From a bacterium (lineage in GTDB: Bacteria > Hinthialibacterota > Hinthialibacteria > Hinthialibacterales > Hinthialibacteraceae), in the NCBI GenBank assembly GCA_016125385.1, contig WGLV01000069.1, positions 1 through 64,000 on the forward strand: a stretch of DNA of 64,000 bases. The letters run 5' to 3'. This document shows, in pieces, positions 35,736 to 45,952 of the stretch. The notes beneath the pieces were generated by a model. The model worked only from the letters and a program-made list of their open reading frames with translations. It ran no database searches and was not told where the DNA came from. The position numbers and the translations under genes are program-made. Numbering within the stretch: the first letter of the stretch is position 1; every line of letters begins with the position of its first letter.

Positions 35736-36124
35736 AGCCGTTCAGCGATCGCTGCGTAAACGTATCGATAAAAAAGGGGCTTCGGCCCCTTTTTTTTGTA
35801 TCTTTCCCCCCGCGCATTCGTATTTCTTTTAGATGGCGATTCATTTTCAGGATACGCACACCATCTCCCGTCGCATTTTGGAACGGTTTGAACGCCGCGA
35901 ATGACCAGTTGTTAACCCCTGTTACGAACTTAAGGCTTGATGCATCAAGAGTTGTAATTCTGGTTTGCAAATTGCTTCTTTTGGGTAGGTGAAATATATC
36001 GTTGTTTACCCAGTTGATCGCTCGCGCGATGCGATGATCCAAGACGGGTCCTGATCTTTCCCGCTCAGGCGGCGAGACGATCGGATCGCGGCATACTTCG
36101 CGGCGCGGCAAGGAGCAAGAAACC
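35736..36124. other. Intergenic region before hsp20
   Basis: After the terminator at 35770-35797 there is no gene until hsp20. A perfect 14-bp palindrome (CTTGATGCATCAAG, 35936-35949) and a TGGGTA/TACCCA hairpin (35982-36012, 19-nt loop) lie upstream of the Hsp20 gene and could take part in its control. No CIRCE element was seen. Confidence 0.4.
35770..35797 (+). terminator. Intrinsic terminator of the GH2 gene
   Basis: A6-GGGGC-TTCG-GCCCC-T8: a GC stem closed by a TTCG tetraloop with a long T-run, 34 nt after the stop codon. Confidence 0.93.
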
Positions 36125-36565
36125 ATGTACCCCAAAGAGACGTCGCCGGTTCTGGAACCCAGCCCTTCGGTTACGCGGACGCGCCCAGCGGTCAGCGCCG
36201 CCCCCGTATGTGAAGACCGGCCCTACCGCCTGGCGGCCCGGCCCGGAGACGCCCAGCAGGCTTACCCCAAGTTCAGCATTTTTGAAGAATCCACCGCGTA
36301 TTTCGTCGAAGCGCTGGCGGCGGGTCTCGATCCGGCGCATATCTCCATCTCGATCGATGGGCGCAACCTGCGTCTCCGGGGCGTCCGCAAACCGATCCGG
36401 GGCGTCATCGAAGGAGAAAAACTTCATTTCGAGCGCGTGGTGCGTCTGCCGTGGAACGTCGATACGACCGCCTTTCAGGTGGAATACTACGACCCGGTAT
36501 TGCTGATCCGATTCACCAAACCGGAATACCGTTATCTGGAAACCGCGATCTCGATCTTCAACTGA
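36125..36565 (+). CDS. Hsp20/alpha-crystallin-type small heat shock protein
   Basis: The 146-residue protein has a proline-rich N-terminal tail of about 40 residues and an alpha-crystallin domain: 'YFVEALAAGLDPAHISISID', 'LRLRGVRKP', and the closing 'HFERVVRLPWNVDTTAFQVE' with 'PVLLIRFTKPE'. Such chaperones hold unfolding proteins in the cytoplasm until DnaK/DnaJ act; dnaJ is 1.3 kb further on the opposite strand. No CIRCE element was seen upstream, so regulation is unclear. AAGGAG lies about 9 nt upstream of the ATG. Confidence 0.85.
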   Translation: MYPKETSPVLEPSPSVTRTRPAVSAAPVCEDRPYRLAARPGDAQQAYPKFSIFEESTAYFVEALAAGLDPAHISISIDGRNLRLRGVRKPIRGVIEGEKLHFERVVRLPWNVDTTAFQVEYYDPVLLIRFTKPEYRYLETAISIFN

Positions 36566-36597
36566 CCTTGGCGCGGTTCGAAAAACGAACGCAAAAA

Positions 36598-36620
36598 GGG
36601 CGGCCAAGCGGCCGCCCTTT
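36598..36620. terminator. Terminator between hsp20 and the enoyl-reductase-like gene
   Basis: GGGCGGCC-AAGC-GGCCGCCC forms an 8-bp stem with A5 before and T3 after. It lies between two convergent genes and may serve both, though the T-run is short for the plus strand. Confidence 0.75.
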
Positions 36621-36650
36621 CTCATACCCGGATGGTTCAGGTTTTCTGTT

Positions 36651-37451
36651 TCAGCCGACGATGTCTTCGCCGCCGTCGCAGAAAACGGTGCCGCCGCGAA
36701 TCCAGTCCGCTTCCGGCAGCGATAACAGCGATACGACTTTCGCCACGTCTTCCACCGTGGTCATGCGGCCCGATGGATTGCGCCTTTTCGCCTCATAAAT
36801 CAGGGTTTCGTGGCCGGGGATCTTCAACAGAGCGGGGGTCTCGACCACGCCCGCCTGAATCGCGTTGGCGACCACGCCATCCTTGCCCAGTTCAAAGGTG
36901 ATCTGGCGGATGTACGACTCGATGGCCGCCTTGGCCGCCGAGACCGCGCCGTAATTGGGCCACGCGGTGTGTCCGCCCGCGCTGGTCAGGGCGAAGATGC
37001 GCGAACCGGCGCCGATCAGCCCCGCGCGCCGCAGGTCCTGCACCCAGTAGATCAGGCTGTTGGCCATCACGTCGAGCGTCATCTCCACCTGTTTCTGTTC
37101 GATTTCGTTTTCAGGCGCGTCGTCAAAAAAGCGGCGCAGCGTTCCAAAGGCAAGGCTGTGCAGCGTGGTGCGCAACACCGTGCCGCCGATCTTTTCCTTG
37201 ATGGCCGCGACGGCTTCCGCCCGTTTGTCCGCGTCGGCGGCGTTCATGTTGAAATACTCCACCTGAACGCCCTGCGCGCGCATCCATTCCAGCTCGGGCT
37301 CCAGCGCTTTCAATCCGGCGCGGCGATCGAAATGCACGCCGAAAAGATTCATACCCCGCTCGGCCAGCGCCTTCGCCGAGGCAAGTCCCATTCCGCTCGA
37401 TGAGCCCAGAATCAAACTCCACTCGTCTTGAAACCACTTGTTCAAAATCAA
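36651..37451 (-). CDS. Enoyl-ACP-reductase-like SDR
   Basis: This 266-residue SDR has 'LILGSSSGMGLASAKALAERG' for cofactor binding. The active site has Y-x6-K spacing (Tyr167, Lys174 in 'NYGAVSAAK'), the spacing of enoyl-ACP reductases (FabI/FabL) rather than the usual Y-x3-K. 'LHSLAFGTLRRFFDD' also fits FabL. It would complete each round of fatty-acid elongation in the cytoplasm. Other SDR roles cannot be excluded. It stands alone, convergent with hsp20, with a 90-bp gap from the small gene upstream of it. Confidence 0.75.
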   Translation of the reverse strand: MILNKWFQDEWSLILGSSSGMGLASAKALAERGMNLFGVHFDRRAGLKALEPELEWMRAQGVQVEYFNMNAADADKRAEAVAAIKEKIGGTVLRTTLHSLAFGTLRRFFDDAPENEIEQKQVEMTLDVMANSLIYWVQDLRRAGLIGAGSRIFALTSAGGHTAWPNYGAVSAAKAAIESYIRQITFELGKDGVVANAIQAGVVETPALLKIPGHETLIYEAKRRNPSGRMTTVEDVAKVVSLLSLPEADWIRGGTVFCDGGEDIVG

Positions 37452-37541
37452 TTCCTCCTCGGCCGCCGCCGTCTGTTTTTATATGCAAAAATGATTGTGC
37501 GTCGTTACCGGGCGCCGGGCCGGCGTCGACCCCATTGAATA

Positions 37542-37820
37542 TCAAGCCGGTCCACCTTGGCGGACGGCGTCTTTCTTTTCGTCGCGTTCCGCTTCAAGGC
37601 GTCTCACGTCTTCGCGGGCGCGCGCTTCGATCTCTTCCAGCTCGGAGTGCGAAGCCGCCTGTTTGCGTTCGTTCTCCGCCAGAATGCGGCGTTCCGCGAT
37701 TTTCGCCTGATACCGGTTATCGATCTCGGCCAGCTCTTTCTTCTGTTCGTCGCCGAGTTTGGGTCCGGAAGGGTTTTCTTTTTCCAACCGCTCCATCGCC
37801 AGTTCATACGCGCTTTTCAT
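37542..37820 (-). CDS. Small charged coiled-coil protein downstream of dnaJ
   Basis: The start at 37820 (GGGAG upstream) gives 92 residues that are almost wholly charged helix, with long stretches of Glu, Lys and Arg ('RLEKENPSGPKLGDEQKKEL', 'EEIEARAREDVRRLEAERDE'). No family is recognised. It lies 28 nt after dnaJ on the same strand, so it is probably co-transcribed and may help in the chaperone system, but this is inference. Confidence 0.65.
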   Translation of the reverse strand: MKSAYELAMERLEKENPSGPKLGDEQKKELAEIDNRYQAKIAERRILAENERKQAASHSELEEIEARAREDVRRLEAERDEKKDAVRQGGPA

Positions 37821-37848
37821 GGTTCGTTCTCCCGCCTTCACCGGTTTT

Positions 37849-38979
37849 TCAGCCGCTGAAGACTTCTTTGACTTTTTCAAAAAAACTCTTGGTGTGCGGG
37901 TTGGTTTCCTCTCCACTGACCTTGGCGAATTCCTCCAGCAGCTCGCGCTGGCGGGCGCTGAGCTTGGTGGGCGTCTCCACCATCACGCGGACCTGAAGAT
38001 CTCCGTGACCGTACCCCCTGACGTTGGGCATCCCCTTGCCGGACAGGGTGAAGACCTTGCCGGTCTGGGTCCCCGCCGGAACCTTCAGCGGGACGGAACC
38101 CGACAGGCTGGGGACCTTTAACTCGGCGCCCAGCGCGGCTTGAGGAAACGAGATCGGCACCTCGCAGATCAGGTCGTCGTTCTCCCGGTTGAAGATGGGG
38201 TGAGGCGCGACGTGCAGTACGATGTACAGATCGCCCGAAGGCCCACCGTGAAAGCCCGCCTCCCCTTCGCCCGTTACTTTCAACTTGAGGCCCGTCATCG
38301 ACCCGGCGGGAATCCTGACGCGAACCTTGTTGCGCTTCATCACCCGGCCCGAGCCGTGACATTGCACGCAGGGTTTGGTGATGATGCGCCCGGCGCCGCC
38401 GCAGCGATTGCAGGTGCGCGAAATGCTGAAAAAGCCCTGCGTCAGGTGAATCTGACCCGATCCCTGGCACTGGGGGCAGGTTTCGGGCTGATAGCCTTTC
38501 GCGCAACCCGAGCCGTCGCACACGTCGCACGTGTCCTGCCGGGGAACGTCGATCTGTTTTTCGACGCCGGTATACGCCTCGACCAGCGTGATTTCCATGT
38601 CGTAGCGCAGGTCGTCGCCGCGCCGCACCCGCGACCGCGACCGGGAGCGCCGCCCGCCGCCGAAAATTTCTTCAAAAATATCGCTGAACCCGCCGAAGAT
38701 ATCCTGAAAATCATGAAAGGCGTGGCTCTCGTTAAACCCGCCCATCGAACCGCCCACGCCCGCGTGACCGAACTGGTTATAGCGCTGGCGCTTGGCGTCG
38801 TCGCTCAACACCTCGTATGCTTCCGTCGCTTCCTTGAAGCGTTCTTCCGCTTCATGATCGCCCGGATTGCGATCGGGGTGATATTTGAGCGCCTGTTTGC
38901 GGTAGGCTTTTTTGATTTCGTCCTTGGACGCTTCTTTGTTGACGCCCAGAACTTCGTAATAATCGCGTTTATTGGCCAT
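37849..38979 (-). CDS. dnaJ: Chaperone protein DnaJ
   Basis: The 376-residue type-I DnaJ starts at 38979 (an AGGA lies 10 nt upstream; an in-frame ATG at 38988 is an alternative). It has a J-domain with the HPD motif at 34-36, a glycine/phenylalanine-rich linker ('HDFQDIFGGFSDIFEE'), and four CxxCxGxG zinc motifs (CDVCDGSG, CPQCQGSG, CNRCGGAG, CVQCHGSG). The two C-terminal substrate-binding domains follow. It stimulates DnaK ATPase in the cytoplasm. The length and all motifs are complete. dnaK and grpE are not in the window. Confidence 0.95.
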   Translation of the reverse strand: MANKRDYYEVLGVNKEASKDEIKKAYRKQALKYHPDRNPGDHEAEERFKEATEAYEVLSDDAKRQRYNQFGHAGVGGSMGGFNESHAFHDFQDIFGGFSDIFEEIFGGGRRSRSRSRVRRGDDLRYDMEITLVEAYTGVEKQIDVPRQDTCDVCDGSGCAKGYQPETCPQCQGSGQIHLTQGFFSISRTCNRCGGAGRIITKPCVQCHGSGRVMKRNKVRVRIPAGSMTGLKLKVTGEGEAGFHGGPSGDLYIVLHVAPHPIFNRENDDLICEVPISFPQAALGAELKVPSLSGSVPLKVPAGTQTGKVFTLSGKGMPNVRGYGHGDLQVRVMVETPTKLSARQRELLEEFAKVSGEETNPHTKSFFEKVKEVFSG

Positions 38980-39269
38980 CGTGGTCATGTCCTGACACCT
39001 CGTCTCCGCCACGTGGACGAGTACGAAGCTGAAAAGATTCAGCCGCGCGCCGTGTCGAGCGCGCAACGGCCGTCCCGCCGCGGCGAATTGATTTGCGCCG
39101 CCGTCGATTGCTGAAGCCGTCCGTGAAGATTTTACGGCAGACGAGAAGACGCGCCTTCGCGCGTCCCGGCAAACAAGATATAGTATTTCCCTTCCCCAAC
39201 GGTGTGAAGCTCTAGCGGGAAAAGCATCCAAACCCAAGCGTTTTTTGACGTAAAAGACAAGGAATCAAC

Positions 39270-41024
<1,755 letters not shown>

Positions 41025-41046
41025 CCCGGCGACGCAACGGATCATG

Positions 41047-41083
41047 AAAAACGCTGGAGACTCATTCTCCGGCGTTTTTTTTT
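41047..41083 (+). terminator. Intrinsic terminator of aspS
   Basis: ACGCTGGAGA pairs with TCTCCGGCGT (one G-T wobble) around a 5-nt loop, followed by T8. Confidence 0.9.
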
Positions 41084-41317
41084 GAAAAACGGGTATAATA
41101 GCCGGAGAGTTATTCCATTTTTGAATTGTTCTGATTGGGAGACTTCCGCCCGTTCACGGTCCTGGAAACGCAAACATTACCTTTCTCGAATTGAATCCTG
41201 CTCTTATTATTGAAGTGAGATGCCTCGCCGCGAGGCGGCGAAATCTTATTGGATCCTGATCCTGTTTTTATTTAAAAGCACGCTACGAATCAATCATTTC
41301 GCTTCAATTCATCAATT
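41084..41317 (+). promoter_or_regulatory. Long leader of the RNase E/G gene with hairpin and -10 box
   Basis: A good extended -10 box (GGGTATAAT, TATAAT at 41094-41099) lies about 219 nt before the ATG; no convincing -35 box accompanies it. The leader holds a 6-bp hairpin with a CCG loop (GCCTCG/CGAGGC, 41222-41236). Long leaders of RNase E genes are autoregulatory targets in enterobacteria, so the same is possible here. Confidence 0.45.
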
Positions 41318-43543
41318 ATGTCACCAGAAAAAGACACCAAACAAACCACCGCAAACAAAGACGCTTCATCCACCCCGAAGCGGCCCCGCGCCACGCGCGG
41401 CAAAACCAGCAACGCTTCGTCTACCAAAACCGCCGCCAAAACCAGTTCAAACCGGGGCGGCGTAAAACGAACGCGCGGCGGCTCACGCCGCAAAAAAAGC
41501 GCCGCGCCTGAAGACGCCGCCCGCGAAACTTCGTCGGCGATGACGACCCAGCCGGCTGAAAAGCCTCAACCCGCTGACGCCGAATCGCCCAAAAGCGAAA
41601 CCACGGCGAAAAAACGCCCCTCGCGCCGCGTTCAACAGCGCCGCAACGCAAAACTGCGCGCTCAACAGGCGGCGGAACAAACAAAAACCGCTCCGCCGGA
41701 AGAAAAGAAGCCTGAACCCGTGAAAGACTCGGCGCCGGAGAAGAAGCCCGCCGCGGAGGCGAAATCAACTCAATCCGGCGATGGCGAAACCAAGCCGAAA
41801 AAAAGGCCTTCGCGCCGCGTTCAACAACGCCGCAACGCAAAAAAGCGAGCCGAAGCCGAAAAAGCCGCTCAACAACCGGACGCAAAGACCTCCGGCGGAC
41901 CCGAACAAACGGAATCCGTCCCGCCGCCCGATCCCGAGAAAGAAGCCGCCATTGAAGTGAAATCCGCTTCATCCGGCGATGGTGAGACCAAATCCAGACG
42001 CCGCCCCTCCCGCCGGACGCAGCAACGGAGAAACGCGAAAAAACGCGCCGAAGCCGAAACCGCATCCAGCAAACCGGCCAAGCCCGAACCGGAAGAGAAA
42101 TGGCCGCCCGTTCATCGCGAACCGCCCCGCCCCGCGCCCGAGCCGCAACCCACCCGTGGCGGCGCCTCCTCCCCGGAACGGCGCGAATCGCGCGACGATC
42201 ACAAAACCGATCAGACCCGCCGCCGCTCGATCCGGGTCGAACGCGCGCAGAAGGCCGATCCCAAGCGGCCCTTGCGCCGCATGATCTTCTCTGAAGAATC
42301 GTCTTACGCCATCGCCGCCATCGTCGAAGGCAATTCGCTGACCGATTTCTGGATTCAGGAACAGAAAAACGTCGATCACGGCGGCGCGGGCAACATCTAT
42401 CGCGGCGTCGTCTCGAAGGTGATCCCCGCGCTGCAGGCGGCCTTCGTCGATATCGGCCTCGAACGCGAGGGCTTTCTCAGTTTTCAGGAAATGGGCCCCG
42501 AGGTCTACAAACAGCGCCAGCAGGGCAAAAGCGGCAAGATCGACCGCATCGAAGACGCACTGCGCCCCGGCGACAAGGTATTGGTTCAGATCGCCAAAGA
42601 AGCCATCAGCGACAAAGGCCCGGCGCTGACCACCAAAATCTCCATGCCCGGCCGCTTTCTGATCTTCATGCCTTACACCAAAATCGTGCGTATGTCGCGC
42701 ATGCTTGACGACAAAGACCGCAAAGCGCTCTACGACATGGCCGAGAAAGAACTCGGCCCCGACGGCGGGCTGATCTTCCGCACCGCGTCTCAGGGGCAGA
42801 GCCCGCGCGAAATTCAACGCGATCTGCAATACCTGACCCGGCAGTGGAAGAACATCGAAAGCGAGTTCGCGGAAGGGTCGCGCCCGCGCTGCCTCCACAA
42901 GGAAGCCGAGTTGTTTGAGCGCGTGCTGCGCGATCACTTCAGCCAGGACATCGACGAAATTCAGCTCTATCATCCGCGCCTGAAATACCGCATCATCGAA
43001 TCGATGCGGCTGGTCTCGCCGCGGCGCGATCCGGAGGAATTCATCGCCTTTCACAACACCCCCGGCGAAACGATCTGGAAGACCAACCATCTTGAAAAAG
43101 AGATCGAGAGCCTGTTCAGCAACGTCGTCTATCTCGATTGCGGCGGATACATCATCATCGAAGAGATGGAGACCCTTACCGCCATCGACGTCAACACCGG
43201 GCGCAACACCTCCGGCAAGGATCTGGAAAAAACCATCTTCGAGACCAACCAGCAGGCGGGCATCGAGGTGGCGCGTCAACTGCGCCTGCGCCAGATCGGC
43301 GGCATCATCATCATCGACTTCATCGACATGCGGCTCAAAAGCAACCAGAACCGCATTTTCAAAATGATGGAACGCGAACTCTCCAAAGACCGCACGCCGA
43401 CCGACGTCGAACAGTTCACCGATCTGGGCCTGATTCAGATCACGCGCCAGCGCCAGGGCCAGAGCCTCACCAAGCGCCTGACCTACACCTGCGCGCACTG
43501 CAAGGGTTCGGGCCGCCTGCCGCTGATCTCATTGACGAAGTAA
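41318..43543 (+). CDS. RNase E/G family endoribonuclease with N-terminal extension
   Basis: This 741-residue single-strand endoribonuclease has its catalytic half from about 322 to the end. It includes the S1 region ('GAGNIYRGVVSKVIPALQAA'), the magnesium-binding Asp regions 'TAIDVNTGRNTS' and 'IIIIDFIDMRLKS', and a C-terminal zinc-link-like 'CAHCKGSGRLP' (Cys725, Cys728). Residues 1-320 are unstructured and highly charged, with three copies of a basic motif (RPSRRVQQRRNAK near 98, 162 and 228; the third has T for V) separated by acidic/proline stretches. E. coli RNase E carries its disordered part at the other end. No Shine-Dalgarno is evident. It follows aspS with its own leader. Confidence 0.88.
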   Translation: MSPEKDTKQTTANKDASSTPKRPRATRGKTSNASSTKTAAKTSSNRGGVKRTRGGSRRKKSAAPEDAARETSSAMTTQPAEKPQPADAESPKSETTAKKRPSRRVQQRRNAKLRAQQAAEQTKTAPPEEKKPEPVKDSAPEKKPAAEAKSTQSGDGETKPKKRPSRRVQQRRNAKKRAEAEKAAQQPDAKTSGGPEQTESVPPPDPEKEAAIEVKSASSGDGETKSRRRPSRRTQQRRNAKKRAEAETASSKPAKPEPEEKWPPVHREPPRPAPEPQPTRGGASSPERRESRDDHKTDQTRRRSIRVERAQKADPKRPLRRMIFSEESSYAIAAIVEGNSLTDFWIQEQKNVDHGGAGNIYRGVVSKVIPALQAAFVDIGLEREGFLSFQEMGPEVYKQRQQGKSGKIDRIEDALRPGDKVLVQIAKEAISDKGPALTTKISMPGRFLIFMPYTKIVRMSRMLDDKDRKALYDMAEKELGPDGGLIFRTASQGQSPREIQRDLQYLTRQWKNIESEFAEGSRPRCLHKEAELFERVLRDHFSQDIDEIQLYHPRLKYRIIESMRLVSPRRDPEEFIAFHNTPGETIWKTNHLEKEIESLFSNVVYLDCGGYIIIEEMETLTAIDVNTGRNTSGKDLEKTIFETNQQAGIEVARQLRLRQIGGIIIIDFIDMRLKSNQNRIFKMMERELSKDRTPTDVEQFTDLGLIQITRQRQGQSLTKRLTYTCAHCKGSGRLPLISLTK

Positions 43544-43564
43544 GTTAGCGAATCGACGCATCGG

Positions 43565-43597
43565 CGGGAGCGTGGACGTCCACGCTCCCGTTTTTTT
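43565..43597 (+). terminator. Intrinsic terminator of the RNase E/G gene
   Basis: A 13-bp perfect arm CGGGAGCGTGGAC is followed directly by its reverse complement and T7. The central bases must form the loop. It could also stop folK transcription from the other side less efficiently. Confidence 0.9.
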
Positions 43598-43627
43598 ATG
43601 AGTATTGTGACGGGTTTATCGCCTCCG

Positions 43628-44152
43628 TCAGGCTTCTTGGGGATTCCACTCGCGCCCTTCTCTGACCCGCTGGCATTTTTCGCCGCCATCCAGTTTCAGC
43701 AGCAGTTCCCGCACGGTATGCCGGGTGGGCGGCGCGAGCCGGTGAGGGCATAACTCCGCCAGCGGAGCCAGCACGAAACGGCGCTGATACATGCGCGGGT
43801 GAGGAATCTGGAGGCGTTCGCAATCGACGATCACGTCGCCGTAAAAAAGAATATCGAGATCGAGGGTTCGCGAAACCACGGCGCCGCCGCCGGGCCGCAC
43901 CCGCCCCATGGCGTTCTCCACATCACCGATCGAATCCAACAGACTTAGTGGAGAGAGAGCGGTTTCGGCTTCCAGAACGCAGTTGATAAATCGTTTCGCC
44001 CGGTCTACGAGGCCTTCCGGTTCGGTTTCAAATAGAGAAGAAAGGCGCAACGGACGAATATCTCCGCCGCGCGCGAGCCGCGCAATCGCCTGGTCGATGG
44101 TCTGGATGCGGTCGCCCAGATTCGAACCCAGCGCCAGATAAAAGAGCACCAC
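43628..44152 (-). CDS. folK: 2-amino-4-hydroxy-6-hydroxymethyldihydropteridine pyrophosphokinase
   Basis: HPPK transfers pyrophosphate from ATP to the pterin in folate synthesis. The 174-residue frame shows 'FYLALGSNLGDR' at the N-terminus, 'ETEPEG' (usual 'ETxPxG'), and the signature 'SRTLDLDILFYGD' followed by 'IPHPRMYQRRFVLAPLAEL'. It starts at a GTG (44152; a second GTG follows at once). It lies 42 nt after the Rrf2 gene and is the last gene of a three-gene operon. Confidence 0.93.
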   Translation of the reverse strand: MVLFYLALGSNLGDRIQTIDQAIARLARGGDIRPLRLSSLFETEPEGLVDRAKRFINCVLEAETALSPLSLLDSIGDVENAMGRVRPGGGAVVSRTLDLDILFYGDVIVDCERLQIPHPRMYQRRFVLAPLAELCPHRLAPPTRHTVRELLLKLDGGEKCQRVREGREWNPQEA

Positions 44153-44194
44153 CTGATCCGCCGCCTTTCCGCGTCTCGCGCGGGCCCTCCGCGA

Positions 44195-44656
44195 TCAGAT
44201 GTAATACATGATCACGTCTTCAGCCACTCCCGCTTCACGAATCTCGGCCAGATCGGCCAGCGTGACCGATTCGAGCCGCTGGCGCGCGAACGAACGGATT
44301 TCATCCATCACACGCATCAGGCGGGTCACCGGCTCGGCCAGATGGCCGGGCATTTCGTCCGCGTCGATCCGCTCCGTCGAAAGCAACTGTCCCTGCGAGG
44401 CTTGAAGTATGCGCCCAACTGAAATCAATGAAGGGTGTTCGACCAGCTCGTAGCCGCCCTTGGGGCCGGGAATGCTGCACAGCAGACCGGCTTCTTTCAG
44501 GCCGCGCACCACGTGTTCAAGAAACTTGCGTGGTATCTGTTCGCGCTGGGCCAGCGTTTGCAGGCTGAGACGGCGGTCTCCGGCCCGCGCCAGCGCCAGC
44601 ATCACCCGTAATGCATAATCAGTCGTCTTGGAGAAGCGCATTGTTCCTCGCGGCAT
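44195..44656 (-). CDS. Rrf2 family transcriptional regulator
   Basis: The winged-helix protein has 153 residues and starts MPRGTMRFSKTTDYALRVML. The ATG at 44656 overlaps the TGA of the upstream small membrane-protein gene (TGATG) and has AAAGGA 8 nt upstream, which decides the start. The family's 'LLCSIPGPKGGYELV' wing is clear. Only one cysteine is present, so the three-cysteine Fe-S cluster of IscR/NsrR-type members is absent; such members sense other signals. It lies upstream of folK and probably represses its own operon through the palindrome at 44911-44925. Confidence 0.88.
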   Translation of the reverse strand: MPRGTMRFSKTTDYALRVMLALARAGDRRLSLQTLAQREQIPRKFLEHVVRGLKEAGLLCSIPGPKGGYELVEHPSLISVGRILQASQGQLLSTERIDADEMPGHLAEPVTRLMRVMDEIRSFARQRLESVTLADLAEIREAGVAEDVIMYYI

Positions 44657-44841
44657 CAACGAATTCCTTTTCCCGATTCGCCCTGGCGGCGGATGGCGTT
44701 GTTGGTCCACGCCGAACCGCTCTCCGGCGGCGGCGGCATTTTGCGGCGGCGGCCCAACAGCCACCCGCTCAACACGCCTAATACAAACACGAGAGCCAAC
44801 AGCCCGATGATGAAAAACAAGGCGATCAGAAGTCGTAGCAT
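44656..44841 (-). CDS. Small single-pass membrane protein
   Basis: The ATG at 44841 begins MLRLLIALFFIIGLLALVFV, a long hydrophobic segment, followed by a positively charged tail with 'GRRRKMPPPP' (61 residues in all). No family is recognised. The tail is likely cytoplasmic by the positive-inside rule. Its stop codon overlaps the start of the Rrf2 gene, indicating translational coupling. It is the first gene of the operon. Confidence 0.6.
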   Translation of the reverse strand: MLRLLIALFFIIGLLALVFVLGVLSGWLLGRRRKMPPPPESGSAWTNNAIRRQGESGKGIR

Positions 44842-44910
44842 GATCGATTCACGTTTCAGATTGAAATGACGGCGCAAGACGCGCCGCGATGCGGGAACAC
44901 GAGTGCTTTT

Positions 44911-44925
44911 CTACCTGACAGGTAG
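44911..44925. promoter_or_regulatory. Candidate Rrf2 operator (15-bp palindrome)
   Basis: CTACCTG and CAGGTAG arms flank a single A. The site overlaps the downstream edge of a minus-strand -10 box (AGTATA forward, 44924-44929, i.e. TATACT), with TTGCGT as -35 (44947-44952) at 17 nt. This is where a repressor of the operon would bind, about 70 bp upstream of the first start codon. Rrf2-family sites are often palindromes of this kind. Confidence 0.5.
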
Positions 44926-44952
44926 TATACGGCATTTTATAGCGAGACGCAA
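44924..44952 (-). promoter_or_regulatory. Promoter of the membrane protein/Rrf2/folK operon
   Basis: Minus-strand TTGCGT - 17 nt - TATACT. The -10 box matches the consensus at five of six positions, the -35 box at three of six. Confidence 0.5.
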
Positions 44953-45028
44953 ATTCACGAATAGTAGGCTCGGATGGCCACTATTTAGCAGAAAGTTTTT
45001 GCTGTAAATCACGGCGCAGCGAAGGGTT

Positions 45029-45064
45029 CATTATAAAACATGTATATTTTATAATGTTTTTTTT
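45029..45064. repeat. AT-rich hairpin with T-run at island edge
   Basis: CATTATAAAA and TTTTATAATG form a 10-bp stem around 8 nt, followed by T8. It stands at the left edge of an AT-rich stretch and could end an incoming transcript or mark a boundary. No flanking target-site duplication was found. Confidence 0.45.
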
Positions 45065-45123
45065 AATTGACAACCATTCGAGATGGCAATAAATTTAAAA
45101 AAAAAGAAAAAGGAGTCGCGGTC

Positions 45124-45912
45124 ATGGATAGCAAGATTAACAACGTAGTTTTCTTCGCTGCTGGCATATGCGCTTTTTTCGGCGCACTCCTTCTAGCCAA
45201 AACAGTTTGCGCGAGTTGCCGAACCGTACAAGTTGGAGGGAATTACGTATATAGCTTTGATGTTGTCGCATCCCCAAAATGCAGTGAGATGGACATCGAT
45301 AGTTTTGATTTATTGCCTAATGCAATTAGATCGGCTGGCGACATGCTGCACAACAGTCAACCAGAAATATCCAATCCCGATTATGATTGTACCGCACCAG
45401 TTTATTTTCGACTAGATGACTTCATTGTTCCTACCTATCCTGAAATGGTTAGTTACAACCTAACGGATTACGCTGATTCATGGGCAGACATCATGGCATG
45501 GGTTGTATATACATGCGAAAGAACAGACTATGCAAGAATGATAATGATACACGAAGATACCGTGTACGGCGGTGCTTATACTTTAGGATGGCCACCGAAC
45601 AGCAATTGCCAAGGATATTGCAGTGACGGGCTGCCGTGGGGGATATTTTTCGAAGGAACGTTCTTTTGGGGCTGCAATGCTTATAGCAAAGCAATTATCA
45701 TCGCTCACGAACAATGCCACACTCTTCAGATCGGCGATGCATATTACGACTGTCAATACAATGTAATGTCCGTCGACATCTGGAATGGATATCATGGCCT
45801 TCGAAGTTTACAGGCAAGTCGTCTAATTTCAAATGGCGGTTGTCCGACCTGCGCATTAAGAGATGCAGGTTTATTACCTAACATACATTGCGATTATTAC
45901 GATGGAAATTGA
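45124..45912 (+). CDS. Secreted metzincin-like protein, AT-rich
   Basis: The ATG at 45124 (AAGGAG 8 nt upstream) gives 262 residues with a signal peptide (hydrophobic 'VVFFAAGICAFFGALLLA'). A zinc-binding motif HEQCHTLQIGD is at 195-205: His195, Glu196, His199 and Asp205 fit the HExxHxxGxxD form of the snapalysin-type, but the glycine is replaced by Gln. 'QYNVMSVD' follows as a possible Met-turn. Cysteines (about 14) suggest disulfides, so export is likely. Base composition is far lower in GC than the core genes. Whether it is an active protease is unknown. Confidence 0.6.
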   Translation: MDSKINNVVFFAAGICAFFGALLLAKTVCASCRTVQVGGNYVYSFDVVASPKCSEMDIDSFDLLPNAIRSAGDMLHNSQPEISNPDYDCTAPVYFRLDDFIVPTYPEMVSYNLTDYADSWADIMAWVVYTCERTDYARMIMIHEDTVYGGAYTLGWPPNSNCQGYCSDGLPWGIFFEGTFFWGCNAYSKAIIIAHEQCHTLQIGDAYYDCQYNVMSVDIWNGYHGLRSLQASRLISNGGCPTCALRDAGLLPNIHCDYYDGN

Positions 45913-45952
45913 CAAATCAACTCGACTCTCCAACTAACGAAAGGCTAAGACA

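Noticed and set aside
35800-36124. CIRCE heat-shock operator before hsp20
   Set aside because: The TTAGCACTC/GAGTGCTAA arms are absent; only a different 14-bp palindrome is present.
44195-44656. IscR-type Fe-S regulator
   Set aside because: The Rrf2 protein has only one cysteine, so the three-cysteine cluster site is missing.
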